A stretch of DNA of 59,812 bases from Sphingopyxis sp. KK2 (lineage in GTDB: Bacteria > Pseudomonadota > Alphaproteobacteria > Sphingomonadales > Sphingomonadaceae): positions 1-59,812 of the forward strand of contig NZ_LYVN01000007.1 of the NCBI RefSeq assembly GCF_001990265.1. Reading direction: 5' to 3'. Of the stretch, positions 9,167 through 18,433 are shown in pieces. The notes below the pieces were generated by a model that did not search any database, had not been told where the DNA came from, and saw only the letters and a list, made by a program, of their open reading frames with translations. Position 1 is the stretch's first letter. Each line of letters starts with the position of its first letter. The position numbers and the translations under genes are program-made.

Positions 9167-10161
9167 TCGACACCGGCCTTGCGCTGACCGCGATCTGCCT
9201 GATCGCGACGCTGATGCTGCTCAGCCTCTATGTCGACTGGGCGAAGGGGCGGATGGTCGATACCCCCAACGAACGCAGCGCGCATGTCGTCGCGACCCCG
9301 ACCGGCGGCGGGATCGTGTTCCTGTCGGTGTGGATCGCGATGCTCGCCGCCGGGGCGCTGCTCGTCCCGTACCAGTTGGTGCCGGCGCTTGCGCTCGGGC
9401 CCGCCGTGTTGGGGCTGATGTGGCTCGGCTGGATCGACGATCGCACGCCATTGCCGACGACGCTGCGCTTTGCGGTGCAATTCGGCTCGGCGGGGTTGTT
9501 CCTGCTGCTCTGGCCCTGGCCGCCGCTGCCCGAGCCACTGTCCGAGGCCTGGTTCTGGCCGCTCGCGGTCGTCGCGCTGCTCTATCTTGTCTATTCGGCG
9601 AATATCACCAATTTCATGGACGGCATCGACGGGATCGTCGCGCTCCAGATTCTGGCCTTTGTCGCGGGGAGCGTGCTGATCCTGCCCCCCACCGTGCTGA
9701 CCCTGCCGCTGTTGCTGCTCGGGGCGGCGGTGCTGGGTTTTTTCCTGTTCAACCGCCCGCCGGCGAAGCTGTTCATGGGCGACAGCGGCAGCGCGCCGCT
9801 CGGGCTCATCGTCGCGGCGGTCACGCTCGCGGTCGCGGCGTCGAACTGGCGCTTCGGGCTCGCGCTGCTGGTGCTGCAGGGCGTCTTCCTGTGCGACAGC
9901 GCGGTGACGCTGCTGCGCCGTTTCCTGCGCCGCCAGAATGTCACGCAGGCGCACAGCGAGCATGCCTATCAGCACGCCAAGCGCCGCTGGGGACACGCGA
10001 AGGTCAGTTACGCGCTGTTTGCGTTGACGATGCTCGTCCAATTGCCCGTCGCCTATGCCGTCGCCTGGCACCTGCTGCCCTTCTGGGTCGCGGCGATCGA
10101 CCTTGTCCTCGTCGCGCTGCTCGCCGCCTTCTTCCGCGCCGGCACCGCGCGCACCGATTGA
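9163..10161 (+). CDS. wbpL: WbpL/WecA-type undecaprenyl-phosphate glycosyl-1-phosphate transferase
   Basis: This 332-residue polytopic membrane enzyme belongs to the MraY/WecA superfamily and starts O-antigen synthesis by moving a HexNAc-1-phosphate onto undecaprenyl phosphate. Family motifs appear in order: DTPNERSAHVVATPTGGG near residue 26, GWIDDRTPLP near residue 88, NITNFMDGIDGI near residue 146, LFMGDSGSAPLG near residue 203, and the His-rich HSEHAYQHAKRRWGHAK near residue 264. The ATGA overlap with the WbpV-like gene suggests that the first sugar is the product of that pathway. Confidence 0.85.
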   Translation: MIDTGLALTAICLIATLMLLSLYVDWAKGRMVDTPNERSAHVVATPTGGGIVFLSVWIAMLAAGALLVPYQLVPALALGPAVLGLMWLGWIDDRTPLPTTLRFAVQFGSAGLFLLLWPWPPLPEPLSEAWFWPLAVVALLYLVYSANITNFMDGIDGIVALQILAFVAGSVLILPPTVLTLPLLLLGAAVLGFFLFNRPPAKLFMGDSGSAPLGLIVAAVTLAVAASNWRFGLALLVLQGVFLCDSAVTLLRRFLRRQNVTQAHSEHAYQHAKRRWGHAKVSYALFALTMLVQLPVAYAVAWHLLPFWVAAIDLVLVALLAAFFRAGTARTD

Positions 10162-10218
10162 TCTTTGGGCCCAGCTTGTCCATAGACGCCGGGAACCGGC
10201 CCGCGCCGCGACGGGGGA

Positions 10219-11304
10219 ATGCAACAGGATGACCAAGACCCTATGACTGTTGCAAACCTGCCGATTACCGGCCGCCGCCAGCGTTTCGCGCTGGTCGGAT
10301 GCGGGCGCATTTCCGGCCATCATTTCGCAGCGATCAAGGCGCATGCCGATCGCGCCGAAATCGTCGATGTCTGCGACGTCGATCCCGCTGCGCTTGCCAA
10401 GGCCGTTGAATGCACTGGCGCACGCGGTCACGCCTCGCTCACCGAGATGCTCGCCGCGACCGATGCCGATGCGGTGATCGTCACCACCCCCAGCGGGCTG
10501 CACCCGGCGCAGGTGATCGAGATCGCCGAATCCGGGCGCCACATCGTCTCCGAAAAGCCGATGGCGACGCGCTGGCAGGACGGGCTGCGCATGGTCGAGG
10601 CCTGCGAAAAGGCCGGGGTCCAGCTGTTCATCGTCAAGCAGAACCGCCGCAATGCGACGCTGCAACTGCTCAAGAGAGCGGTCGAAGGAGGGCGCTTCGG
10701 TCGCGTATACATGATCGCGGTGAACGTCTTCTGGACACGGCCGCAGGACTATTACGACAGCGCGGCGTGGCGCGGGACCTGGGAATATGACGGCGGCGCG
10801 CTGATGAACCAGGCGAGCCATTATGTCGACCTGCTCGACTGGCTCGGCGGCCCGATCGAGAGCCTGCACGCCTATACCGCGACGCTCGCGCGCAATATCG
10901 AGGTCGAGGATACGGCGGTGATGAATATCCGCTGGCGCTCGGGCGCGCTCGGGTCGATGAATGTCACGATGCTGACCTATCCCAAGAATCTCGAAGGCTC
11001 GATCACCATCCTCGGCGAAAAGGGCAGCGTGAAGGTCGGCGGGACCGCGCTCAACCGCATCGACGACTGGCAGTTCGACACACCGCACCCCGACGATGCC
11101 GAGGTCTCGGGCGCCTCCTATGACACGCCGTCGGTCTATGGCTTCGGGCACCAGCTTTATTACGACAATGTGCTCGACACGCTCGCCGGCACCGCCGTCG
11201 CTGCGACCGACGGGCGCGAGGGGCTGCGCAGCCTCGAGGTGCTGGTCGCCGCCTATCTCTCGGCACGCGATGGCAAGCGCGTTTCGCTGCCTCTGGATTA
11301 CTGA
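10219..11304 (+). CDS. wbpB: Gfo/Idh/MocA oxidoreductase, WbpB/WlbA-like UDP-GlcNAcA 3-dehydrogenase
   Basis: This 361-residue NAD-dependent oxidoreductase is expected to oxidise C3 of UDP-GlcNAc uronic acid, the second step toward UDP-2,3-diacetamido uronic acids. The Rossmann motif [12 protein letters not shown] is near residue 20, and the family's catalytic EKP motif ([11 protein letters not shown]) is near residue 110, followed by the QNRRN stretch. It is followed without gaps by WbpD- and WbpE-like genes, the standard trio. An in-frame ATG at 10243 is a plausible alternative start, because the GGGGGA at 10213-10218 abuts the first ATG with no spacer. Confidence 0.85.
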   Translation: MQQDDQDPMTVANLPITGRRQRFALVGCGRISGHHFAAIKAHADRAEIVDVCDVDPAALAKAVECTGARGHASLTEMLAATDADAVIVTTPSGLHPAQVIEIAESGRHIVSEKPMATRWQDGLRMVEACEKAGVQLFIVKQNRRNATLQLLKRAVEGGRFGRVYMIAVNVFWTRPQDYYDSAAWRGTWEYDGGALMNQASHYVDLLDWLGGPIESLHAYTATLARNIEVEDTAVMNIRWRSGALGSMNVTMLTYPKNLEGSITILGEKGSVKVGGTALNRIDDWQFDTPHPDDAEVSGASYDTPSVYGFGHQLYYDNVLDTLAGTAVAATDGREGLRSLEVLVAAYLSARDGKRVSLPLDY

Positions 11305-11867
11305 TGGCTGTCAAGATTCACGAAACCGCGATCGTCGATGCGGGGGCCGAGATCGGCGACGGGACCGCGATCTGGCACTGGGTCCATGTGTGCGGCACCG
11401 CGCGCATCGGCGCGGGCAGCTCGCTGGGACAGAATGTCTATGTCGGCAACCATGTGTCGATCGGCAACAATGTCCGCATCCAGAACGGCGTGTCGGTCTA
11501 TGACGCCGTGACGTTGGAGGACGACGTCTTCTGCGGCCCCGCGATGGTCTTTACCAACGTCTACAACCCGCGCGCCGCAGTGCCACGCAAGGACGAATAT
11601 CGCGAGACGCTCGTGCGCAGGGGCGCGACGCTCGGCGCGAACTGCACGATCGTGTGCGGCGTGACGATCGGCGAACATGGTTTTGTCGGCGCGGGCAGCG
11701 TCATCACGCGCGACGTGAAGCCCTATGCGCTGATGGTCGGGGTGCCGGCGCGGCAAATCGGCTGGATGTGCGAATGCGGCGTCCGGATCGAGGGTGACGG
11801 CGAGATAGCCTGCACGGCGTGCGACCGCGAATATCAGGTGAGCGACGAGGCATGCGCGCCGCGATGA
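11304..11867 (+). CDS. wbpD: WbpD-like N-acetyltransferase (left-handed beta-helix)
   Basis: This 187-residue hexapeptide-repeat acetyltransferase would acetylate the 3-amino group of UDP-2-acetamido-3-amino uronic acid with acetyl-CoA. Imperfect repeats run from about residue 10 to 135 ([50 protein letters not shown]). A CECGVRI...CTACDREY Cys-rich tail follows, as in other WbpD/WlbB proteins. The start overlaps the wbpB stop (TGATGG) and its stop overlaps the next start (ATGA), so the trio is tightly coupled. Confidence 0.88.
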   Translation: MAVKIHETAIVDAGAEIGDGTAIWHWVHVCGTARIGAGSSLGQNVYVGNHVSIGNNVRIQNGVSVYDAVTLEDDVFCGPAMVFTNVYNPRAAVPRKDEYRETLVRRGATLGANCTIVCGVTIGEHGFVGAGSVITRDVKPYALMVGVPARQIGWMCECGVRIEGDGEIACTACDREYQVSDEACAPR

Positions 11868-12979
11868 GCGAGACGATCGAATTCAACGACCTCAAGGCGC
11901 AATATCGCAGCGTCAAGGCGTCGGTCGATGCGCGGATACAGGCGGTGCTCGACCATGGCCAATATATCATGGGGCCCGAGGTCGCCGAGCTCGAGGGCAA
12001 GCTCGCGGCCTATACCGGGGCGAAACATTGCATCGGCGTCGCGTCGGGAACCGAAGCGCTGCTGATCGCGCTGATGGCGCTGGGCATCGGGCGCGGCGAC
12101 GAGGTCATCACGACCTCGGCGACCTTTGTCGCGACGGTCGAGGTCATCGCGCGGGTCGGCGGGACCCCGGTGTTCGTCGATATCGATCCCGCGACCTCGA
12201 CGATCGACCCGTTGGCGGTGAAGGCGGCCATTAGCGACAAGACACGCGCGATTATCCCCGTCTCGCTCTATGGCCAATGCGCCGACATGGACGCGCTGAA
12301 CGCCATCGCCGCGCCGCACGGCATCGCGGTGATCGAGGATGGCGCGCAGAGCTTCGGGTCGACGTACAAGGGACGGCGCAGCGGCAGCACGTCGGCCATC
12401 GGTTGCACCAGCTTTTTCCCCGCCAAGCCGCTCGGCTGTTACGGCGACGGCGGCGCGATCTTCTGCGACGACGACGCGCTCGCGCAGGCGTGCCGCGAGA
12501 TCCGCGTCCATGGCCAGTCGCGCCGCTTCCATCACGATCGGATCGGGGTCGGCGGACGGCTCGACACGATCCAGGCGGCGGTGCTGCTCGCCAAGCTCGA
12601 AATCTTCGACGAGGAAGTCGCGCGCCGCCATGTGCTCGGCGCGCGCTATCTCGCTGCTTTTGCCGGCCACAATGCGCTCGAACTGCCGATGATCGCCGCC
12701 GACCGGACGAGCGTCTGGGGCTATTTTGCGCTCAAATCGCCGAACCGCGCTGCGATCCTCGCGGCGCTGACGGCGGCGGGCGTGCCGAGCGGAGTGCATT
12801 ATCCCGAGCCGATGCATGTCCAGCCCGCCTTTGCCGGCGCATGCCGTATCGCGGGTGCGATGACCGAAACCGATCGCTGGGCGGCGCAGGTCTTCAGCCT
12901 GCCTATGCACGCCTATCTGACCGACGACGTGCAGGACCGCGTGATCGCCGCGGTGCTGGCGGGGGCCGGTTCGGCTTAG
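11864..12979 (+). CDS. wbpE: WbpE-like PLP-dependent aminotransferase
   Basis: This 371-residue DegT/DnrJ/EryC1 aminotransferase installs the 3-amino group on the 3-keto uronic acid made by WbpB, using glutamate. The PLP Schiff-base lysine is Lys188 in [15 protein letters not shown], and Asp159 in [11 protein letters not shown] should bind the pyridine nitrogen. I chose the ATG at 11864 because it overlaps the upstream stop and matches the usual family N-terminus ([10 protein letters not shown]); an in-frame ATG at 11852 would add four residues. It completes the wbpB-wbpD-wbpE trio. Confidence 0.9.
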   Translation: MSETIEFNDLKAQYRSVKASVDARIQAVLDHGQYIMGPEVAELEGKLAAYTGAKHCIGVASGTEALLIALMALGIGRGDEVITTSATFVATVEVIARVGGTPVFVDIDPATSTIDPLAVKAAISDKTRAIIPVSLYGQCADMDALNAIAAPHGIAVIEDGAQSFGSTYKGRRSGSTSAIGCTSFFPAKPLGCYGDGGAIFCDDDALAQACREIRVHGQSRRFHHDRIGVGGRLDTIQAAVLLAKLEIFDEEVARRHVLGARYLAAFAGHNALELPMIAADRTSVWGYFALKSPNRAAILAALTAAGVPSGVHYPEPMHVQPAFAGACRIAGAMTETDRWAAQVFSLPMHAYLTDDVQDRVIAAVLAGAGSA

Positions 12980-12987
12980 GGTCCGGG

Positions 12988-13680
12988 ATGGGCCGCCTCC
13001 TCAACATGCAGCTGAGCTGGCCGGCGACGATCCTCGATCGGCTACGCCGGCTGTTCGAGGCGCATTGGCACCGGGTCGGCGGCGGGCGTTATTTCGTCGA
13101 CACCGCGGGAACGCAGGTCGAGGTGCATTTCCGGATGTGGTTCGCGCAGAAAATCTTACGCCGCAACGCCGACGCCTATTGGCCGGTGCATCCGGCGACG
13201 CGGGTCCGCGGGGCACGCTTTACCGTGATCGGTGTCGAGACCTCGCCAGGGTGGAGCACCGGGTGCGAGATCGACGGGCGCGGCGGACTCTATATCGGCG
13301 ATTACACACAGATCGCCCCCAACGTCCGGCTGCTGTCGCTGCCCGACGGCGCGGAGGCGCCGGCAGCGCCGATCGACTTTGCGACGAAGATCGGCCGTCA
13401 CTGCCTGATCGCGATGAATGCGACGGTGGGCGCCGGGGTGCGCCTTGGCGATTTCACCATCGTCGGCGCCGGTGCGGTGGTCGCCGACAGTTTTCCCGAG
13501 GGCTATTGTGTTGTCGCCGGCAACCCCGCACGCATCGTCAAGCGGCTCGATCCCGCCGCGTGCGAGCACTGGCAGCGACCGAACGCCTATGTCGGCTACA
13601 CGCCGCTTGCCCGGATTGGTGTCTTGCGCGACCGCAAGATCGATCCGGCGCTGTTCGACCGCATCTGGGGCGCCGCATGA
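12988..13680 (+). CDS. Hexapeptide-repeat acyltransferase, first of a tandem pair
   Basis: This 230-residue protein has an AGGG ribosome-binding site 6 bp before its ATG. After a basic N-terminus it shows YWPVHPATRVRG near residue 64, then left-handed beta-helix repeats (GGLYIGDYTQIAPNV, IGRHCLIAMNATVGAGVRLGDFTIVGAGAVV) ending in VVAGNPARIVKRL near residue 175. This ending is typical of sugar O-acetyltransferases. It probably O-acetylates a sugar of the repeat unit or lipid intermediate. It is related to the next gene and coupled to it by an ATGA overlap. The acyl donor and target are unknown. Confidence 0.75.
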   Translation: MGRLLNMQLSWPATILDRLRRLFEAHWHRVGGGRYFVDTAGTQVEVHFRMWFAQKILRRNADAYWPVHPATRVRGARFTVIGVETSPGWSTGCEIDGRGGLYIGDYTQIAPNVRLLSLPDGAEAPAAPIDFATKIGRHCLIAMNATVGAGVRLGDFTIVGAGAVVADSFPEGYCVVAGNPARIVKRLDPAACEHWQRPNAYVGYTPLARIGVLRDRKIDPALFDRIWGAA

Positions 13681-14267
13681 CCCGCACCGTCCCATGGAAG
13701 GCCCGCTTCGCGCAGCATGGGCTGGGGATCAACGGCGGCGCCTATTGGCCGATGCACCCCGCGAGCCAGCTCGACTATCCGAACCGCGTCCTGCTCGGGC
13801 GCGGCAGCTGGCCGGGGATAGAACCCTTTTGTTACGTCAGCGCCAATATGGGGATCGTGATCGGCGACGGCGTGTCGGTCGGACGCAGCGTCGGCCTGAT
13901 CAGCGGCAATCACGACCCGGTACGGCTCACCGACTATCTCGAAGGGCCGCCGCTAGTGATCGGCGATCATTGCGTCATTGAGGAGGGCTGCACGATCCTG
14001 CCCGGCGTCGAGCTTGCCGATTTCTGCATCGTGACGCGCGGCAGCGTGGTCACCCGCTCGTGCTTCGAACCGCGATCGATCCTGTCGGGCAATCCGGCGA
14101 AAATCGTCGGCACCCACGATCGCCCCGTCCCGGTTATCGCGGCGGATGCCCGGCACGGCTATGTCGCCGCGCGCGATTTCGCCGATTTCGCGCGCCGCAA
14201 TCTGCGCCATCAGTTTCTCGGCCGCTTCGCCGCCGCCTTTACCTCGCCGCGCGCGGAAGGTAGCTGA
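13677..14267 (+). CDS. Hexapeptide-repeat acyltransferase, second of a tandem pair
   Basis: This 196-residue left-handed beta-helix acyltransferase starts within the stop codon of the previous gene. It shares the N-terminal motif YWPMHPASQL (residues 23-32) with its neighbour, followed by repeats such as NMGIVIGDGVSVGRSVGLISGNHDP and IGDHCVIEEGCTILPGVELADFCIVTRGSVV. It ends with SILSGNPAKIVG near residue 140 plus a short helical tail. The SGNHDP segment supplies the likely catalytic His. A role in decorating the polysaccharide is inferred from context. Confidence 0.75.
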   Translation: MTRTVPWKARFAQHGLGINGGAYWPMHPASQLDYPNRVLLGRGSWPGIEPFCYVSANMGIVIGDGVSVGRSVGLISGNHDPVRLTDYLEGPPLVIGDHCVIEEGCTILPGVELADFCIVTRGSVVTRSCFEPRSILSGNPAKIVGTHDRPVPVIAADARHGYVAARDFADFARRNLRHQFLGRFAAAFTSPRAEGS

Positions 14268-14272
14268 ACCGC

Positions 14273-16090
14273 ATGTGCGGCTGGGGTCTATTGGCAAATC
14301 GCGACGGGCGGCCCGTCGAGCGCGCGCCGTTGCAGGCGATGGCCGATGCGGTCGCGCATCGCGGCCCCGATTCCGAAGGCATCGTCCCGCTCGGTCCGGT
14401 CGGCCTCGCGCACCGCCGGCTCGCGGTGATCGACGTCGCCGACCGCTCGAACCAGCCGATGCGCGACGGCGACAACTGGCTGCTGTTCAACGGCGCCATC
14501 TATAATTTCCCCGAATTGCGCGGCGAGCTCGAGGCGCTGGGGCATGTCTTTCACACACGCTCGGACACCGAGGTGCTGCTCCACGCGCTCGACCAATGGT
14601 GGATCGACGCGTTGCCGCGGCTACGCGGCATGTTCTCCTTTGCCTATCATGATGCGCGGCGGCAGAAGATGCTGCTCGGGCGCGATCGCTTCGGGATCAA
14701 GCCGCTCTGCTACCATCTCTCAGACCGCGTCTTGCTCGCCGGGTCGGAGGCGAAGCAGCTGCTCGCGACGGGCCTCGTCGACAGCGCCCCCGACCATGAC
14801 ATGCTGCGCCGCTTCCTCGAATATGGGCAGCTCAACACCGGCGAACGCAGTTTCTTCGCGGGCATCAAGGCCCTGCCGCCCGGCTATTTCGCGACCTACG
14901 ACCTCGCCAGCCGCGAATTTGCGACGGCGCGCTGGTACGATCTCGCGGCGCATATCGAGCCGCTCGATATGCGCTATGCCGACGCGCGCGACCAGCTCCG
15001 CGCGCTGTTCGCAGAGGCGGTGCGCTCGCATCATGTCGCCAATGTCCCGCTCGGCGCCAGCCTGTCGGGCGGGGTCGACAGTTCCTCGATCGCCGCAGCG
15101 AGCGCCGGGGTTGTCGGCGATCCCGCGCAATTTCCCGTCTTCACCGTCTTTCACGCCGATCGCCATCACGACGAGCGCGGCTTCGCGGCTCAGGTCGCCC
15201 GGCGCTTCGGCTATCGGCAGGTCGAGGTGCCGGTGTCGCTGCCCGACTATTACACCCCCGAATGGCTCGAAGTCTTTGCCTGGGCGCAGGACCAGCCGCT
15301 GCCCAGCGGCAGCCATTTCAACGAGCATGCGCTGTTCCGCGCCGCGCATGCCGAGGGGGTGACGGTGATGCTCGACGGTCAGGGCGCCGACGAATATTTC
15401 GGCGGCTATGGCGAATTCTGGCTCGCAGCGCAGCGCGAGGCGATCGGCGCGGGCCGCCTCGGCGAGGCCTGGCGGAATTTTCGCGGCCGCGGCCTGTCGA
15501 CCGGCGACGGCCTGCCCCTCGTCCTGCGCAAATATCTCGCCGCAGGGCGGGCATCCGACCGGCTGATTTCGCCGCTGATGGCGGGGATGTGGCGCGGGGC
15601 CGGCGCCGAGACTTATACGCCCGTCGCGCCGCCGACGCGCTACAAGCCGCTGGCGCTCGACGAACTCACGCGCACCAGCATCCCGTACCAGCTCCATTCG
15701 CAGGACCGCAACGCGATGCAGTTCGGCATCGAGTCGCGCGTGCCTTTCCTCGACCATCGACTGGTCGAATTCGTAATGCGGCTGCCGACGCGCTTCCTCG
15801 TCGGAAGGGGCTGGCAGAAGCTGATCCTGCGCGACGCGATGGACGAACTGCCCGATGCGGTGCGCTGGCGCCGCGACAAGATCGGCTTTTCCTCGCCCGA
15901 CGCGAGCTTTGGCCGCGACTATCCCGAGCGCATGGCGGCGATGACCGACGATGCATTGGCCGTCCTGCGCCCGCTGCTCGACGTTTCCACGCTCGGGGAC
16001 CGCATCGCCGCTTCGACGCGTTACGATCCGGCGCATTTCCGGCTGATCAGCCTCGCCGCCTGGGTGCGGCGTTTTGCGGTGTCCTTATGA
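14273..16090 (+). CDS. Asparagine-synthase-like glutamine amidotransferase
   Basis: This 605-residue protein has the full two-domain layout of glutamine-hydrolysing asparagine synthase. The N-terminal class II glutaminase has nucleophile Cys2 (MCGWGLL) and the RGPDSEG motif near residue 32. The C-terminal ATP pyrophosphatase domain has the PP-loop LSGGVDSSS near residue 264 and FDHRLVEFV-type active-site elements near residue 492. Inside O-antigen loci such proteins (for example WbpS) are thought to turn a uronic acid carboxylate into a carboxamide. It lies between acyltransferases and hisH2, so sugar amidation is more likely than asparagine supply, but this is inferred. Confidence 0.8.
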   Translation: MCGWGLLANRDGRPVERAPLQAMADAVAHRGPDSEGIVPLGPVGLAHRRLAVIDVADRSNQPMRDGDNWLLFNGAIYNFPELRGELEALGHVFHTRSDTEVLLHALDQWWIDALPRLRGMFSFAYHDARRQKMLLGRDRFGIKPLCYHLSDRVLLAGSEAKQLLATGLVDSAPDHDMLRRFLEYGQLNTGERSFFAGIKALPPGYFATYDLASREFATARWYDLAAHIEPLDMRYADARDQLRALFAEAVRSHHVANVPLGASLSGGVDSSSIAAASAGVVGDPAQFPVFTVFHADRHHDERGFAAQVARRFGYRQVEVPVSLPDYYTPEWLEVFAWAQDQPLPSGSHFNEHALFRAAHAEGVTVMLDGQGADEYFGGYGEFWLAAQREAIGAGRLGEAWRNFRGRGLSTGDGLPLVLRKYLAAGRASDRLISPLMAGMWRGAGAETYTPVAPPTRYKPLALDELTRTSIPYQLHSQDRNAMQFGIESRVPFLDHRLVEFVMRLPTRFLVGRGWQKLILRDAMDELPDAVRWRRDKIGFSSPDASFGRDYPERMAAMTDDALAVLRPLLDVSTLGDRIAASTRYDPAHFRLISLAAWVRRFAVSL

Positions 16091-16698
16091 TCACGATCGT
16101 CGACTATGACGCGGGCAACCCGCGATCGATCATCAACATGCTGCAATATCTTGGCCATCGCGCCGAGTTGACGGGCGATCCCGACCGGGTCGCGCGCGCC
16201 GAGCGGCTGATCCTGCCCGGCGTCGGGAAGTTCGACTGGGGCATGCAGAGGCTTCACGACAAGGGGCTGTCAAAGCCGCTCCGTGAGGCGGTCGAGCGCC
16301 GCAGGGTGCCGATGCTCGGCATCTGCCTCGGCGCGCAATTGCTGACGCGTGGCAGCGCGGAGGGCGAACTCCCCGGCTTTGGTTGGGTCGCCGCAGAGAC
16401 CGTCGCCTTCGACCGCGTGCGTCTCGACGCGCGGCTTAAGGTCCCGCATATCGGATGGGCCGACACGACATGGAACGCCGGGCACCGGATGGCGCTCGAT
16501 ACCCCTGATGCGCGCTATTATTATGTCCATAGTTTCCACATCGCCTGCGACGATCCGGCGACCGAACTGTGCAGCGCGGTCCACGGCTATCGCTTCGCCG
16601 CCGGGGTCGAAAAGGACAATGTCTTCGGTGTCCAGTTCCATCCCGAAAAGAGCCTGTCGTTCGGCATGGCGGTGCTCGATCGCTTCGCGGGACTCTGA
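16087..16698 (+). CDS. hisH2: HisH-like glutaminase subunit for acetamidino sugar formation (HisH2)
   Basis: This 203-residue class I glutamine amidotransferase resembles the glutaminase half of imidazole glycerol phosphate synthase. The catalytic triad is visible: Cys80 in LGICLGAQLL, and His185 and Glu187 in GVQFHPEKS. The oxyanion-side motif LPGVGKFD is present near residue 43. Its partner HisF-like protein is encoded 3 kb downstream and is followed by wbpG. Together they match the HisH2/HisF2/WbpG system that supplies ammonia to form an acetamidino group, so this copy is unlikely to serve histidine synthesis. The start overlaps the preceding stop as ATGA. Confidence 0.82.
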   Translation: MITIVDYDAGNPRSIINMLQYLGHRAELTGDPDRVARAERLILPGVGKFDWGMQRLHDKGLSKPLREAVERRRVPMLGICLGAQLLTRGSAEGELPGFGWVAAETVAFDRVRLDARLKVPHIGWADTTWNAGHRMALDTPDARYYYVHSFHIACDDPATELCSAVHGYRFAAGVEKDNVFGVQFHPEKSLSFGMAVLDRFAGL

Positions 16699-16809
16699 CA
16701 CCATGGAATTCGATTGGCGGGGTCGGGGCTTTTCTGTAACCGGCGGGATCGGTCCCGTGTCGGCGAAGGAATCTCGCCAAACCCTTCAACGCGCTGCGGA
16801 GATGAATTG

Positions 16810-18120
16810 GTGAAGACCGTCGCCGACAAAATGGTGAAGATCTCGCGCCTGAACTTCGTGCGGAATTTCGCGACGCTGTCCAGCGGACAGGCGATCGCGA
16901 CGCTGATCCCGATCCTGACCGCGCCGATCCTCGGGCGGCTTTATCTGCCCGCCGACTATGGCGTGCTCGGCACCTATATGGCGTTCGGCGCGGTACTCGC
17001 GACGATCGGCAACCTGCAATATTTCAAGGGCGTGATCGTCGACAAGCAGGAGCAGGAGGCGATCGCGACGCTGGCATTGGCGATGCGCATCCCGCTCGTC
17101 ATATCGGCGTTCGCGCTTGGCATCGTCGCGCTGATCCCCTGGATCGGGCCGGCGAGCTGGTCGAGCGGGGCGCTGTGGCCGTGGTTCTGGTTCTTGCCGC
17201 TGACCATATTGATGTCGAGCCAGACCGCGGCGCTGCAGGCCTTTGCCAACCGCCAGAACCGCTACAGCTTCATGAGCCGGCTGCAGATCGTCAGCGTCGT
17301 CGTGACGACCGGACTGTCGATCGGGCTGGGCCTGCTCAAATGGGGTGCAGGCGGACTGATGGCCGCCTATTTCGCGGGCCAGTTCGTCGCCTTCGCCTAT
17401 GTCGTCGCAGGGAACCGCGAGGCGTTCCGACTGGCGCGGCGGGTTCCTGTCGCCGACATGCGCGCGGCGGCGGTGCGACACCGCGATTTCGCGCGCTGGA
17501 CGACCCCGACCGCGATCATCGAACAGGTGGCGATGGCGTTCCCCATCTATGTGCTCGGCCTGAAGGGTGGGATGCTCGACGTCGTCGGCCATTTCAACCG
17601 CGCGCGCAGCCTGCTCGCGCTGCCCGTCCAGATGTTCGCGACCGCGATCGGCCAGGTGTTTTTTCGGCGCGGTGCCGAGGAAATCGCGCGGCTGGATAGC
17701 GCGACGCATCTTTTCTACCGGCTCGCGATCGGCCTCACGGCGATTGCAATACCGATGTTCGGACTGCTGTACCTTATCGCGCCGGCGCTGTTCGTATTCG
17801 TGCTCGGTCCCAACTGGCACGAGACCGGCGAAGTCGCGCGCATCCTCGCGCCCGTCATCGGCCTGCAGTTCGTCGCTCAGCCGCTGACCAAGATATTGTG
17901 GTTGCACGGCTATCAGCGGCTCGATTTCCTGATGTCGACGGGCTTCGCGGGTTTCACCATCGGCGCGGTGCTGCTGGCGACACAGTTTATCGCCGAGCCG
18001 CTGAACGTCATCATCGCTTATGCGCTGGCGCAGGGCGCGATGTATGTCGCCTTTCTCGCCACCGCTTTCTGGATTGCCTATCGCCATCGCCATCTTCGCG
18101 GCGAACCGGCGGTGCCGTGA
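16810..18120 (+). CDS. Polysaccharide flippase (Wzx candidate, MATE-like/MOP superfamily)
   Basis: This 436-residue polytopic membrane protein resembles oligosaccharide flippases of the MOP exporter superfamily, moving lipid-linked repeat units across the inner membrane. I set the start at the GTG at 16810, which has GGAG 8 bp upstream. The N-terminus (NFVRNFATLSSGQAIATLIPILTAPILGRLYLPADYG) is the classic Polysacc_synt opening, and about twelve to fourteen hydrophobic helices follow. With the Wzy- and WbpL-like proteins it makes a Wzx/Wzy-dependent pathway probable. A 111-bp gap separates it from hisH2. Confidence 0.82.
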   Translation: MKTVADKMVKISRLNFVRNFATLSSGQAIATLIPILTAPILGRLYLPADYGVLGTYMAFGAVLATIGNLQYFKGVIVDKQEQEAIATLALAMRIPLVISAFALGIVALIPWIGPASWSSGALWPWFWFLPLTILMSSQTAALQAFANRQNRYSFMSRLQIVSVVVTTGLSIGLGLLKWGAGGLMAAYFAGQFVAFAYVVAGNREAFRLARRVPVADMRAAAVRHRDFARWTTPTAIIEQVAMAFPIYVLGLKGGMLDVVGHFNRARSLLALPVQMFATAIGQVFFRRGAEEIARLDSATHLFYRLAIGLTAIAIPMFGLLYLIAPALFVFVLGPNWHETGEVARILAPVIGLQFVAQPLTKILWLHGYQRLDFLMSTGFAGFTIGAVLLATQFIAEPLNVIIAYALAQGAMYVAFLATAFWIAYRHRHLRGEPAVP

Positions 18121-18433
18121 TAGACAATGCGGCAAGGCTGGCATATGCCCTCGGGGGAGGCTTCCTGACTTTCTCCCGGCAGAGGCACGCGATACCGTTG
18201 ATATGACCGAATTTTCTGCCAATCCCGCTGCTTGTCTGACAGACAAGGTGGCAACCAGCGCAGCTTTGCGCCCGTCGCGGTTCCTGCCACGCTATGTTGC
18301 GCGCCAGTATATGGGCAGGCAGCATATCGTGCGCCGCGCCCACCACGACATCCGCGATCACCGCTATCATGTAGCGGAGTTTGCCGCTTTTGCGCCGCAG
18401 GCACCCCACCCTGCGTTGCAGGGAGGCTGAGGC
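18121..18433 (+). other. 313-bp gap between flippase and glycosyltransferase
   Basis: No recognised gene is present. The only sensible open frame is 18203-18430 (75 residues, ATG), whose translation (starting MTEFSANPAACLTDK) matches nothing I know and has no good ribosome-binding site. Its first part is less GC-rich than the neighbours and it could be a remnant of a lost gene. The GGAGG at 18422-18426 at its end serves the next glycosyltransferase. Confidence 0.4.

Noticed and set aside
8959..11151. 730-codon minus-strand frame
   Set aside because: It is antisense to wbpL and wbpB, which have strong family motifs and overlapping start/stop codons. No domain is visible in the frame.
16703..16813. 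36-codon frame between hisH2 and the flippase
   Set aside because: It has no ribosome-binding site and no family resemblance, and it overlaps the flippase start, for which the GTG at 16,810 has a proper GGAG.
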